Origin: Absidia repens
Lineage: Eukaryota; Mucoromycota; Mucoromycetes; Mucorales; Cunninghamellaceae
Direction: 5' to 3'
DNA length: 64,000 nt
Assembly (NCBI GenBank): GCA_002105175.1
Contig: MCGE01000002.1
Location: 2,108,001-2,172,000 of the forward strand
The number at the start of each line of letters is the position of its first letter. Position 1 is the first letter of the stretch. The position numbers and the translations under genes are program-made. This document shows, one piece after another, positions 1 to 9,534 of this stretch. Under the pieces are notes generated by a model. It was given only the letters and a program-made list of their open reading frames with translations, had not been told where the DNA came from and did not search any database.

Positions 1-241
1 GTTTTGTGATAACCTTTCTGTTGGAAGCAGTTTTAACTTCAGGTGGTTTTTCTTCCCGATGTGATGCTGCCACATAAAAATCTTGATAATAGTCATCCTC
101 ATTATCTTCGGTTAATAATATGTTGAAGTCCTGATTGGAACTTTGTTGTGGATTAGATTTATACAATTCATTTGAATTTTTGTTGATGGTTTTTTGATGT
201 TGGTGAGCCAATTGACCATCATTCACAATTGGCTGTTGAAG
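1..241 (-). CDS. Retrotransposon pol-side reading frame (partial, -1 frame relative to gag)
   Basis: Reading on the minus strand from position 241 to the window edge, the frame one base back from gag stays open for 80 codons. It carries no ATG at its start and runs past the gag stop at 223-225. The translation is hydrophilic and rich in Gln, Asn, Asp and Glu, with no recognisable protease or reverse transcriptase motif yet; in Ty3/gypsy-type elements the aspartic protease and RT would follow further along, outside the window. It overlaps the gag 3' end by about 19 nt. I infer it is the N-terminal end of a pol polyprotein reached by a -1 frameshift. The alternative is that one base is missing from the A run at 242-247 and gag and pol are a single frame. 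Confidence 0.5.
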
Positions 242-1293
242 TTTTTTGACAAGTTTTGTTTATGCAAATTGGAGGGTTGCTGAGTTTGATTCTCATTTTG
301 GCGTTGGTAACCATTATTTCGTGGCCTATATTCTTGTTGCCTATTATTTCCATATTGCTGAGCACCAAATGTGTGGCTTTGATATCTATTATAATTATTT
401 CTGAATCTGTTTTGTTGATATCCTTGTCCTTGACTCATTTCCTGTCTTATCGTTTGACGGATTAGTTCTTGAATGTCATCAGGTTCAGTTATTTCTTGGG
501 GTTTGCATGTCTTTTTTAATTTTTTATCTTCAATAAAAATATTGTCGGACTTCTGGCTCATTTTATCAGCCACTAAGGTTGCAAGCTTTTCCAAGAAACC
601 ATTTTGATTTAAATCGTCTTCATCCACTGAAGTATCCATAACATTTAAGCTAGTGGGTTGTATCATAGGCATGCTATTAGCAAAATTAAAAGATTTAGCC
701 TTCTTGATGGTACTTTTTGTTCCATTTGTGGTTTGATTTATATTTTCTGATCGATAGGCCTTCCACCAATCTTCTGAATGCTTTTTCCATTCTTCTAAGG
801 TAGTGGCTCCAAAGGCTAAACAGTGTGCTCTAATAGGAGGAAGCAGTCCTGTTCTGAATCGATTCAATAACACAGTTTGATCAGTACTTTCTGCCAATTT
901 AGCAGCTGATCTCAATCTTGTATAGTATGACTGGGGTCTTTCATCATTTTCTTGAGCCATATCATTGTATGCAAAGTTATATTGCTGGATTAATTCAGTT
1001 GTGACATATTGATCCTTTAAAGCATCAATGGCACCATGATATGTTAAAGGTCCCTTGAGAGTATCTTGCCAATCTTCCATGAAAGCTTCAGCTTCTCCAT
1101 ATAAAAGAGAATTGAGAATAATAATTTTTCGATCATTGGCAGTAATGTTAGTCAGGGCAAAGTAGTTGTCCAATAATTTTTTAAATTGACGGAAGTCTTC
1201 TCCTTCCTTTGCAGAAAAAGTAATAACACGGGGCTTAAGTCCCTTGAGGTGTTGCTCATGTGTGCCAGCCAACACAGTATGTTCTTGATCCAT
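223..1293 (-). CDS. LTR-retrotransposon Gag-like protein
   Basis: A 356-codon open frame beginning with ATG at 1293 and ending TGA at 223-225. Residues about 25-185 have the helical layout of a retrotransposon capsid (Retrotrans_gag type): an aromatic/Leu-rich stretch near KKLLDNYFALTN, a LLYGEAEAFMEDW segment, and an FRTGLLPPIR segment. The C-terminal third is Gln/Asn/Arg-rich and could bind RNA, but I see no CCHC zinc knuckle. The frame ends beside an A AAA AAC heptamer at 241-247, and a -1 frame continues leftward. Upstream (to the right) lie a tRNA-3'-end-like motif and a repeat array. The assignment to a Ty3/gypsy-like element is by general character; a search of the protein against Metaviridae Gag profiles would settle it. 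Confidence 0.7.
   Translation of the reverse strand: MDQEHTVLAGTHEQHLKGLKPRVITFSAKEGEDFRQFKKLLDNYFALTNITANDRKIIILNSLLYGEAEAFMEDWQDTLKGPLTYHGAIDALKDQYVTTELIQQYNFAYNDMAQENDERPQSYYTRLRSAAKLAESTDQTVLLNRFRTGLLPPIRAHCLAFGATTLEEWKKHSEDWWKAYRSENINQTTNGTKSTIKKAKSFNFANSMPMIQPTSLNVMDTSVDEDDLNQNGFLEKLATLVADKMSQKSDNIFIEDKKLKKTCKPQEITEPDDIQELIRQTIRQEMSQGQGYQQNRFRNNYNRYQSHTFGAQQYGNNRQQEYRPRNNGYQRQNENQTQQPSNLHKQNLSKNFNSQL
241..247 (-). promoter_or_regulatory. Candidate -1 ribosomal frameshift heptamer A AAA AAC
   Basis: On the minus strand the gag codons read TCA AAA AAC, which gives the heptamer A AAA AAC in the correct X XXY YYZ register. This heptamer class is known to direct -1 slippage in several retroviruses and retroelements. 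It lies six codons before the gag stop, and the -1 frame after it is open to the window edge. I could not identify a downstream pseudoknot by eye. A missing A in the six-A run would look the same. Confidence 0.5.
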
Positions 1294-1365
1294 GTTTGAT
1301 ATGATCTTAATGTTTCTTGTAGTTGTTTATAAAAATTGACTTGATTTTTTTTTTTTGTAGCCCCT

Positions 1366-1378
1366 GTAGTGAGCACCA
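1366..1378 (-). other. tRNA-3'-end-complementary motif (candidate primer binding site)
   Basis: On the minus strand this reads TGGTGCTCACTAC, beginning with the TGG expected opposite a tRNA CCA end, about 70 bases before the gag ATG. The same TGGTGCTCAC or close variants recur at about 1710, 2347 and 3036, and more degenerately at 3660, inside the repeat array. I cannot name the tRNA. Confidence 0.35.
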
Positions 1379-2717
1379 AATATGTTACGGGTATTTTTGA
1401 GTTAATAAATAAAGTGATGTACCAAATATGTATGGTTTGTTAGAGTAATAAGAGCCGTAACGGTATGAAAATAACCTTTTAGTTAAGTTCAAATTGTATT
1501 TTACACCAAATAGATAGTGTATAAGTATTTTCTTGTTCTTGCTTGAACGGATTTGCAGCGAGGACCAAAATTTATTTTTCCCCTGAATCGGAATTTGAAA
1601 TGTCCTTTTTTGTTTACTTGACTTGTAGTCTTGAAAAATAGAGAGTACCAAATACCCAAATAAATTATTTGATATAAGTAGAAAGTACCAGATATGTTAT
1701 TGGTAATAAGTAGTGAGCACCAGAACCTTTGTAGATAAAGTCCAACTTGAAATAAAAGAAGTTTTAAGAAGAAAACTTGATAAAATAAAATAAAGTAGAA
1801 GTATTGACCTTAGCTGGTTCAATAAAAATAAAAAAGAGTATAGCTGACTCTGAAAATAAAATAAATAAAGATTTCTATAGCAAAATAGAAATGACTTGAT
1901 AACTTGATGTTTTTATAAAAAAACTTTAGACTAAACTTTTTATTGATAACTGAGTAAAGTAAGAGAAAACTAAGGAAAAAATAATTTATAACAAAAAGTT
2001 CGCCCTTTTATACTAATTTGAAAAGCGGAGTATGATGATAGTTGATGAAAGCGGAGTATATGAAGTTGACGAAGATGACAAGCTGTGGCGTATTCATTCA
2101 CCAGTGGCCCAGTTCATCAGTTCTCGGAGACCAAAAAGGTTAGCTAAATCCAGCTCGTCGTTGACAGTGATTTTAGTCCAACTGGATTGTGTTTTTGTAG
2201 GTTTTTTATGTTTTTCTGGGTTGAATAGGATGTCTTGAGTTATCCTTTAGTATGGCTTTTGCTTGTTTAGAGCTTGAAAATAAATTTGTTCCTTGGGCGG
2301 AATTTGAAATAACTTGTTCCTGAATCGGACAAAAATAGAATTGATAGTAGTGAGCACCAGAACTTTTGTAGATAAAGTCCAACTGTAGAGAAAGTTTATA
2401 AAAAATAAACTTGGAAAAGTAAAATAAAATAAAAAAGAAAAGTATTGACCTTTGTTGGTTCAATAAAAATAAGTGTATAACACACAGTAAAAATAAAATA
2501 AAAAAGAGGACTTGTAGTCACAAAAAATAAAAGAAAGTTTCTATATAGACGATAGAAACAAAATAAAAATAAGACAGTGATTTGGTGGTTAAAAAACCTT
2601 TGTACTGAATTTTATAAAAAAGGTTGAGTAAATATAACGAAGATAAGAACTAAGGAAAAAAGAGAATTGAAAAAAAGTGGGATATATATATATAGAAATA
2701 AAATTTTAAAATGGGCT

Positions 2718-2804
2718 AAAAAAGACGCCGGTGTAAAAAATACGACGGTTGAAAAAAGACATCGGGGTAAAAAATACGACGGTTGAAAAAAGACGCTGGG
2801 GTAA
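2718..2804. repeat. 34-bp tandem repeat, 2.6 copies
   Basis: Units at 2718-2751, 2752-2785 and a partial unit at 2786-2804 share AAAAAAGAC..., GTAAAAAATACGACGGTTG with only a few differences. It sits inside the larger array upstream of gag. Confidence 0.85.
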
Positions 2805-2838
2805 TGTGTAACAATAAACAAAAAACTTAAGGAGCTTA

Positions 2839-2895
2839 TTGATGTTGATGTTGATGTTGTTGATGTTGATGTTGATGTTGTTGATGTTGTTGTTG
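2839..2895. repeat. TTGATG/TTG microsatellite
   Basis: A run of TTGATG hexamers interspersed with TTG triplets. It lies within the non-coding array and has no coding role that I can see. Confidence 0.9.
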
Positions 2896-3720
2896 GGAGC
2901 GGACTCAGGCCGATCCTCGACAGATCGTAACTGGAAATTGTTTTTGTAGGTTTTTATTTTTTATAGTGTGTTACGGCTAGTTTTGGTTGCTAGGTCGTAA
3001 CTGGAATTTGTTTTTGTAGGTTTTTACTTTATAGAATGAGCACCAAAACTTTTTAGGATGAAGTTCAACCGATTGTAGCTTCAAAGGTTTAACAATAATA
3101 TAGGGCTAGACTTTAAAGCCCAAGTGAGGATGTGGTATTTTCAAAGATGAAAATAATAAGGTCGATAAGATAAGTAGTGACTTAGATTAAGTCAGCTGTC
3201 AAAAGTTTATAATAAAGTATTCTAATGTGTGGAATAAAAGGAAGCCAACAAGTTGGGAGGTTTAAAAAAACCTTGATAATAAATTTATTTAAAAAATAAT
3301 AGCAATGATCATAATTCCTTTTTTTTTTTTTTTTGGAATTATTTTTTAGTCAGATAAGAACCTTTGTGGATTTCATTGATATAATATAAACTGAATAAAA
3401 AACAAATTTTCCTTGACGAAGGGGACTATTTATATAATTTTCGTTAAGAAAACATCGCTTAACGTAAACAATAACGACACTAAGCATAAAATAAAAATAA
3501 AAAGACGCTAACCGTCATGATAATATATGAGCTTTCAGTAACAAAGGATTTAATTGCCCCCGTGGGTTGCCAATCGAGAACGTCTTCCATGCCAAATAAA
3601 TTGGTAAGGTTGAGATCCACAACATTAAAGTAACTGGATTGTGTTTTTGTTGTTATTATAAGTGATCACCAGAACTTTTATGCTGAAGTTTTACCTTTTG
3701 AGTGTGATAGATTAGAAAAA

Positions 3721-4207
3721 GTAAAATAGAACGTAGCTTTCACAGTCCGATCAGGGGCAATTATTTCCAAAAAAGAACTAAAATAATAATACAGAGACTT
3801 TGAAGGTAAAAAACGTTTCTATGATTGGTAGAGGTATTTTAAGATAAGAATTTAGGAAACCAAGGATTACTTATGGAAGAATACAAATGGTGTATTGCCC
3901 ACTAAAACATTATTCCTTTTACATTGTTATTTTTCAATTACTTGCATGTATCATTACCATGCCATAGTGTTAAAACTCAGTTTATTTGGTAGATCATTGG
4001 ATATTTAATTAATGTATGTAGTCTAATCTGAGAGGGTAAGCTATTCTAAGGTGATGACTAACTTAATTAAAGAGAACCATCATGTTGTTTATGTTGCATA
4101 GTATTCAATGTTTAAAAAGAAGGCAAGCAAAAAAAGTGATTCCTTTTTTGTATCGCCAATAATAAAAAATTTGCCAACCATCAATCTCATGAGCGAGACC
4201 ACAGAAA
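3721..4207. other. Intergenic, no gene seen
   Basis: AT-rich sequence between the retrotransposon array and dispersed repeat copy A. Short frames only; I see nothing that looks coding. Confidence 0.6.
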
Positions 4208-5400
4208 GTATTTCAAATGCCGCACACATAGATTTTTATTTACTCCCAGTTTTTTCATTTTCTTTCATTTTCTTTCATCATTGTAACTTCTTTGAGGCCA
4301 TGATGATCTTAGATTAGTGTCAGGACTAGTTTAGAAAGGGTTGCAGCTCAGGGATTACAAGATACATGGTGAAACCTTTTCATTTTGGATCTAGGATCTG
4401 GGGCGGCAACCAATAGTTGGCTTTTTGGAGTCTCCATTAGCTTAGTTCAGTGCTTAGTCTGTATGTACATCTCAATAAAATATATCTCTTTTCAGCGTGC
4501 CCCAATGAAAATTGTTCCCATAAGTTTATTTCATGTCTTTTGCAATAGATCCCTTTTTACAGTCATTACTCCTTTTGATTAGTGTCGACTATTGTCACGC
4601 TTCAACAAAAGACGCCCCCTTTAGCGTTCCCCATGCCTTGTATACTATATTAGAGTCCTTTCTTCAGTCGTCTCTTTAGATTATTTTTGATCATTGTTCA
4701 GATTTCCCTCATGCTCCCTCCACCAGATCCCTTGTCACAATGAACCTTTCTTCATTAGTTTTAGTATGAACCAATATGCTTCAATAAAGTATAACTTTTT
4801 TTTTCTTATTAATTATCCTCAGAGCCATCATGTAATGGTAAAAGTTATTATTATATCAGTTTTGTTGGTGTACTATGAAACACATGGTTTTTAGCCTAGT
4901 AGTATTTCTTTTCCCTTGTACCTTGGCGATTGGTTGGTAGTCCTAAGCCTCTAAAGATAATATGTGAGTCTCTTCCTGATTGACAAGACCGTATCAATGA
5001 ACCAAGACTTATGTGGTGAATCCAGCCACTATTTTCGAGTATTTGCTCATGTAATTATGACCACTTTACCCCATGGGTCCAGTTTGCTCGTTGGAAGTTC
5101 AGGTCGATCAATATAAAAGCTGGCTCTATTGATATTCGACCATTCGCATCAATCAATCCATGTCGTGTTGTTGCAAATGCTGTCTTCACTAGTCTGGGTA
5201 TATCATGTATATTCCGTTTATTACATTATTGCGTATGGTACAATAACAAACTTAATTGAAAGTCAGTTAAACTCCACCAGACTACTCAGCAAAGTGCAAA
5301 ATGGAGGACATATCAGTGTCCATCCTTTTGTGGCACACACAATAAAGCTGATCGACGGAGTGTTGAGCATGGCGGGTAATTCCCAACGTGACATCCACTA
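4208..5400 (+). repeat. Dispersed non-coding repeat, copy A
   Basis: This copy begins with the head motif TTTCAAATGCCGCACAC at about 4210, followed by a T-rich tract. The core CAGGACTAGTTTAGA (about 4321) and GGATTACAAGATACATGG follow, then several CAATAAAA/CAATGAAA motifs. It ends near AAAGTGCAAAATGGAGGACA (about 5300), similar to the end of copy C. It has no coding capacity. It is one of the longest copies (about 1.2 kb), so it is useful for defining the full element. Boundaries are approximate. Confidence 0.75.
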
Positions 5401-6114
5401 ACGTATAAAATGAGAGGATCGTCTAATTCCATCGTATCTCTGTCATGCTTAGCGCCCATTGTATCTTATTACATACTTCGACATACAAGGAATATAATAA
5501 TGGATTATAATTTATCTATCACAAAAGAAAAGTAAACTGTTGCATGAATATATATTCAATCTTTGGTTTTGATTTCTGGGGTTTATTGAACAAAGGGAAA
5601 TATGAAATGGAAATGGTGTTAAGGAGGAAAACGACAGTGTGGTGATGATGATCGGGAGAGAAGTATGTAAACACGTTTCCTGGTTCGCAACCATGACAGG
5701 TGTTTCATGAAACTTGTAATATATGAAATGGGCGTTTGAATACAATGTGGATAGACGACCTCCTTGCTTCTGCGTATATAATAATGGCCTTGTTTCCCAC
5801 TCCTTCAGACAATAGTTGAAGTAAAAGGAGAATATATACGTATATATAGGGAGATGAAGGGAACACATAGGCCAATGATGGCAGCTGCATGAATTTCACC
5901 TCGTGGTGATATAAAGTTAGGCAACTAACTAAATTGATATGATAAACAATGTCTCACGTTTCGGACCATTTTAAACTCCACCCTCCTTGCACTTTTTTTT
6001 TTCTTTCTTTAGTCCCCTTACTTTTTATTTATTTATATTTCTTCTTGCCTTTTAGCAGATCTTCTTTTCTTCCTTCACTTTCTTCGATCTTCCTCTTACT
6101 AACATATCAAACGA
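5401..6114. other. Intergenic region and bHLH gene leader
   Basis: No gene seen. A small minus-strand frame at 5512-5868 has no family resemblance and looks like chance. The last 150 bases are pyrimidine-rich, as in front of several other genes here, and are the likely promoter/leader of the bHLH gene. Confidence 0.6.
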
Positions 6115-8053
6115 ATGGCCTTACCTGCCGAAAAAGCTGCCCATGATTTACCTTCACCACGGGATTTGTTACTATCAACTAATGAACAACAACAACAAAC
6201 AAAAGCAGAATCCCCTGTGGATAATATGCTGATCGATGAAACTGAGCATGATTCTCCCTTGTCAAGCTGTGGTAAGATTCACTGTTTTTTCTTCCTGAAA
6301 GCTTATTCATTATACTAAATCCATTCTTATTGAGCGTACTCAGGCAAACCTCAGTTACCGTCCATCACGAATATGCAACCTTATTCAACTACAACAACCC
6401 CAGCTTCAGACGAATATCTTCGGCACCGTATGTCCGATATGTCCATGACCGCCTCTATGAATAATGCTGGTGGAAACGGCATATTACATTTGGGACGACC
6501 TCAAAGTAACAACTCCACTATATCTCCACCGTCCAGCAATACCACCAACATATTATCCCCTTGAAATCTAGCAGTTATGACACCGATAACTATGGCAATA
6601 GTTGTGGTAACTTACCTTCTCCTCTCTCTCGTCGTGGATCCATGGTCAACATTGCACCGTCATCGCCTTTGCATCATGATTATAGACGGCCATCTATTAC
6701 GGAGCTCAACAGTCTACCTCCTCCTACCACTTCTACAAGTATCAATTATCGTGAATCTGTAAATGAATACGATCATCAGTCTTCACGGTCACCTTCACCA
6801 TCATCCTTCAAGCAACATCCATTTTATCAAAGTGAACATCAGCAATCTTCAGATTTGGATCATCATTCATTCTTAACATCTAATCAAGGCTCATCTTCCT
6901 ATGATCAATTCCATCGACGTCATTCCATCGCAACCGCAGAAACGTCGCCACCTTTTACAACAAATCGACTTACCATCAAACAACGACGTGAGTTATATAT
7001 AGCAGATATAGAGTGAACCATTCGACTGATCATATTATTAAATAGCATTTAGATTCCCTGGAACCATTTATGAATCATCCAATGGAGTATATTCTGCGCC
7101 CTCAAGTCCACCTGAAACAGTAGCTCCAAATACGGCGGATGGGTTTATAAGTGGTATCAATGATGTGGGAACAGCAAAGCACGCTCGCAACCATGGTATG
7201 CGTCATGGTGCCAGCGATTACCAAGCAAATTATTATACACCCTCATCCTATCAGTCATCTGGACAGCAACAACAACGATTCCATCACGGTCACCCTTATT
7301 CAGGTGTATACTCACGTCGTCGATCGATACTGAATGACGACGGAACTCCTTCTTTGGCTCGGCGTGCTTCCATGCCTGTGGTGACAATGGGTCGGGCGTC
7401 TGCAGCTTCTGGTTTACTTCACCATCAAAATTCAATACCGTCAAGATTAAAAGCCGACACCTCTTATAAGTCACATTATCACGATAATACTTACTCGACA
7501 AACACCATGGGACAATCAGCAGCGGCTACGGAAGCATCAATGATAGAACAAGCAATGGATGACGAGGACGAGCAAGAAACATCAGCATCGATGACAAGGA
7601 AATCCGAAACACCATATTCAAGAAGCCCAGAATTACGTGTCAGTCACAAACTTGCCGAGCGGAAACGACGGAAGGAAATGAAGGAATTGTTTGATGAACT
7701 GCGTGATTCGTTACCAGTGGAAAAAAATTTAAAGACTTCAAAATGGGAAATCTTATCAAAAGGTAAACTCCATCTTTTCCTTGTACTCCCTGATATTAAT
7801 TTTATAACCTTTTTTTTTTCATTAGCTGTGGAATATATATCTGTTTTAAAACACCGTGATTTTGAAAAAGAAAATGAAGTTATTGGCTTACGGCATGAAC
7901 TGACAATGATGAAACGGGAACGAAGGTAAAAATAGAAATTTAAAAAATAGGGGGGGGGAGTGAAGGATGATGACAATGATGACAATGATGACAATACTTA
8001 CTAATACTTTTTTTTCTATGAGTAGTGGCCACTATGGAGCATTGCCATATTGA
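6115..8053 (+). CDS. bHLH transcription factor (one-base frameshift in the sequence)
   Basis: Five exons: 6115-6271, 6344-6987, 7046-7762, 7826-7925, 8026-8053; about 548 residues if one base is restored. The long N-terminal part is Ser/Pro/Gln/His-rich and probably disordered. The C-terminal bHLH starts at [20 protein letters not shown], giving the basic region with the E-box-reading H-E-R pattern, helix 1, the loop, and helix 2 ([16 protein letters not shown]) across the fourth intron. A coiled-coil-like tail follows. The last exon is only 28 nt; its intron has a good TACTAAT branch site and gives the tail SGHYGALPY. Reading through this intron would instead stop at 7929. The frame breaks at the C run 6557-6560, where one extra base joins ...NTTNILSP to [10 protein letters not shown]. 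The family is sure; the target genes are unknown. Confidence 0.85.
7966..7996 (+). repeat. GACAATGAT 9-bp tandem repeat in the last bHLH intron
   Basis: About three copies of GATGACAAT directly upstream of the TACTAAT branch site in the last intron. Confidence 0.8.
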
Positions 8054-9534
8054 ATGGGTTAAATCTTATACGAAGGTCGATTGCCGTTTACTTTTTTTAC
8101 CAGCACAACGAATATACCCCCCACTTTTTTTATATCATCTGCCCATCTCACTCTCCCTTCTTTTTAGTTATATTCACACACTTCTTTACTATACTATTTA
8201 CCACTTAATATAATTCATTCTGTCTTTATTTATTTGTATTCATTTGGATGCCTTTTGACGTCTTTCAATAAAAAACAAACACTTTAATACCAAACAACAA
8301 AAAAATGAAAACGGTACCTGAGCGGACTTTGAATGTTTTTGTTTATGAAGGCGTTAAAAGTTACTTGATTTTCTTTTTTATATTCAATGCATGTACCACA
8401 TTGTTTATTTTCACTGACCCATGTGTTGTGAATTATGCGTTAAGTTTTATATGCGGGTAAGTCTCAAAGTACATGGCGTATGCACAACAAATGCTGGCAA
8501 CTCTCCATTCTGGAATACCTTTTTTTTTTTTTTTTTTTTTTTTTTGACAAATGTTATTTTTGTTTTTAGCCATCATATTATCACCGGGTACCGTCATCGT
8601 CACTTAAACAACAGCAGGCAAAGTTCGGTAAATAAATCACCAAGGCGTAGTACGTTTTGATAAAAGTGATTAAAAAGGCCAATTATCTAGAAAAAAAATA
8701 TCACCCCCTTATTCAAAGAAAATTTATGGTGTCATTGCTAAGGAGACTATGGTGACAATTATAAAGCATGGTGTACTAATAATGCTTTCAAACAACAAAA
8801 AAGATCGCCAATGATTTTGAATCCCGATTCTGCAGAAAATTAAGAATAATCAGAGGTACAAATGTGTTCGTCTCGTCGACTGTTAATGAAAGCATCTATT
8901 ATAGTAGTTTTTATTATATATAGAATTATTAGTCATGCCTTCAATGGTATCGCATCATTTACCGTTCATGGTAAGAGTATCTGTACGATGAGATATTTAC
9001 ACAATTTATTTTGATAGGTGGGACAAAAACGTAACGGGCATGAATCATGTGGAGTGAAATGTCTTCATTTCCCAGCAAAAAATGGTTTTAAAAAATATCA
9101 TCAGTCAATGACTTATTATAATAGTATGGCAAGATTATATGTCACAGTGAAATTGCTAATTTTATGGAGTGTCAGCAGATGAAAGCTGGGGTTAAATAGA
9201 TGATTTATTGTAAGCAACTAGGGGGACAATTAGGATTTTTTAATTTTTTGAATATGCCAATGAGTGTTTCTTACTTTTTCCATAACCTATAATTATCTTT
9301 TGCATGATTGCCAATAAAAAACCTATCCCAATTTACTATACTGCCGGGCATTCAATCATCCTTTGGTACACAAAAAAAAAAAGACGACCCAGAGTCACAA
9401 GGTACAAGTGCAACACACTGCAAAAAAAAAAAAAAAAAAAGATAAAAACCTGTCGCTTATTCAACTCCTTTTCTTTTTTCTTTTTCTCTCCTTCTTTATT
9501 TCTTTTTCACCACTGCATTTCTTTACGTTATATC
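8054..9534. other. Intergenic, no gene seen
   Basis: AT-rich; includes a T run of about 25 near 8519-8545. From about 9430 it becomes A-run then pyrimidine-rich, probably the promoter/leader of the next gene. A plus frame open from 9304 into the next gene is the leader being translated by chance. Confidence 0.6.

Larger units (their letters stand above)
1380..3720 (-). repeat. Degenerate tandem array of about 0.64-kb units upstream of gag (LTR/leader region)
   Basis: The motif GAGCACCAGAACTTTTGTAG or close variants occurs at about 1714, 2351, 3040 and 3665. The spacings are about 637, 689 and 625 bases. A second motif (GTATTGACC...GGTTCAATAAAAATA) occurs at about 1802 and 2444. A third (AACTGGATTGTGTTTTTGTAGG and variants) occurs at about 2184, 2932, 3000 and 3634. 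The order is kept, so this is a diverged tandem of a long unit and not chance AT-rich similarity. No convincing ORF lies here. It occupies the place of the 5' LTR and leader for the minus-strand gag. LTR boundaries cannot be fixed by eye. Confidence 0.55.

Noticed and set aside
1152..2463. Short minus frames 1152-1379, 1385-1651 and 2206-2463
   Set aside because: They lie in or overlap the retrotransposon leader array, have no shared sequence with Gag or Pol, and differ between array units.
2718..2804. CRISPR-like repeat
   Set aside because: Units are contiguous without spacers, and the genome is eukaryotic.
4208..5400. Small frames inside the dispersed repeats as genes
   Set aside because: They are not conserved between copies; stops fall at different places in each copy.
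5512..5868. 118-codon minus-strand frame
   Set aside because: No domain, no codon structure and no flanking signals; low-complexity hydrophobic composition typical of AT-rich non-coding DNA.
6506..6571. GT-AG intron to explain the bHLH frame break
   Set aside because: It is 66 nt, a multiple of three, so it does not change frame; the exon after it would be in the wrong frame.
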